This document shows, one piece after another, positions 63,930 to 64,000 of a DNA stretch of 64,000 nt. A model generated the notes under the pieces. It saw nothing but the letters and a program-made list of their open reading frames with translations, made no database searches and was not told where the DNA came from. Origin of the DNA: Pedobacter mucosus (lineage in GTDB: Bacteria > Bacteroidota > Bacteroidia > Sphingobacteriales > Sphingobacteriaceae); contig NZ_CP087585.1 in the NCBI RefSeq assembly GCF_022200785.1, positions 3,906,001 through 3,970,000 of the forward strand, written 5' to 3'. Made by a program: the position numbers and the translations under genes. Position 1 is the first letter of the stretch. Every line of letters starts with the position of its first letter.

Positions 63930-64000
63930 TTACCTTCCAAAAAATTCGTCTTTTTTATCTACTCTATTCGGATCTTCCAATGGATATTGTTTCAGCATCG
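63930..64000 (-). CDS. nuoC: NADH-quinone oxidoreductase subunit C, C-terminal end only
   Basis: Only the last 22 complete codons are in the window, reading MLKQYPLEDPNRVDKKDEFF then GR and stop. This matches the end of NuoC proteins. The rest, and probably nuoB and nuoA, lie beyond the right edge. It is followed by nuoD after 3 bases. Confidence 0.85.
   Translation of the reverse strand, partial: MLKQYPLEDPNRVDKKDEFFGR

Overview
The window comes from an AT-rich member of the Bacteroidota, most likely Pedobacter or a close relative in the Sphingobacteriaceae. The evidence is the type IX secretion / gliding proteins PorV and GldJ, a NuoG that lacks its long C-terminal domain, many TAnnTTTG -7 promoter boxes, few recognisable Shine-Dalgarno sequences, and DUF6702, HupE/UreJ-like and DUF4159 proteins. 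The genus is inferred from family resemblance only, because no search could be run. I saw no rRNA, tRNA, CRISPR array, transposase or phage gene.

Layout: 0-3 kb holds the N-terminal 556 codons of an M1 zinc peptidase, a HupE/UreJ-like membrane protein and a divergent DUF6702 protein. 3-9 kb holds a degenerate polysaccharide-deacetylase-like protein, a DUF2961 (GH172-type) secreted protein, upp, a YjjG-like phosphatase, a DinB-like protein and a lipoprotein with three His/Cys repeats. 9-22 kb is a loose surface-glycan region (flippase, three methyltransferases, three glycosyltransferases, a GH29 fucosidase) interrupted by a large tricorn-like S41 protease and a DUF1016 (YhcG-type) PDDEXK nuclease. 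21.6-24 kb has a LpxL-type lipid A acyltransferase followed by an unnamed protein that shows protein-kinase-like motifs. typA follows.

26.8-33 kb is the most distinctive block. Two alpha/beta-hydrolase esterases flank a divergent promoter region, and they are followed by an ATP-grasp enzyme with a histone-like Lys/Ala tail, a COG2170/GCS2 carboxylate-amine ligase, a class I glutamine amidotransferase and a second, divergent ATP-grasp protein. Together these look like a pathway that makes and trims a small peptide-like or amide metabolite of unknown structure.

33-38 kb is a tightly overlapping glycan operon (cupin, methyltransferase, DegT aminotransferase, GT4, flippase). 38-44 kb carries a 52-codon Cys-rich membrane protein, a Crp/Fnr regulator, YceI, pirin and a 1135-residue GH18-NodB-GT2 fusion that packs beta-glucosamine-type polymer synthesis, deacetylation and cleavage modules into one chain. 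44-48 kb has ispF, porV and gldJ.

47.7-64 kb reads leftward: nuoC(partial)-D-E-F-G-H-I-J-K-L-M-N encode respiratory complex I, followed on the same strand by a DedA protein, inorganic pyrophosphatase, a CNNM/CBS (GldE/HlyC-type) protein, rsmE, a DUF4159 protein and a biotin carrier protein. Several gene junctions overlap by 1 or 8 bases. Three junctions within the nuo operon (nuoE/F, nuoF/G, nuoI/J) instead carry interspersed palindromic repeats.
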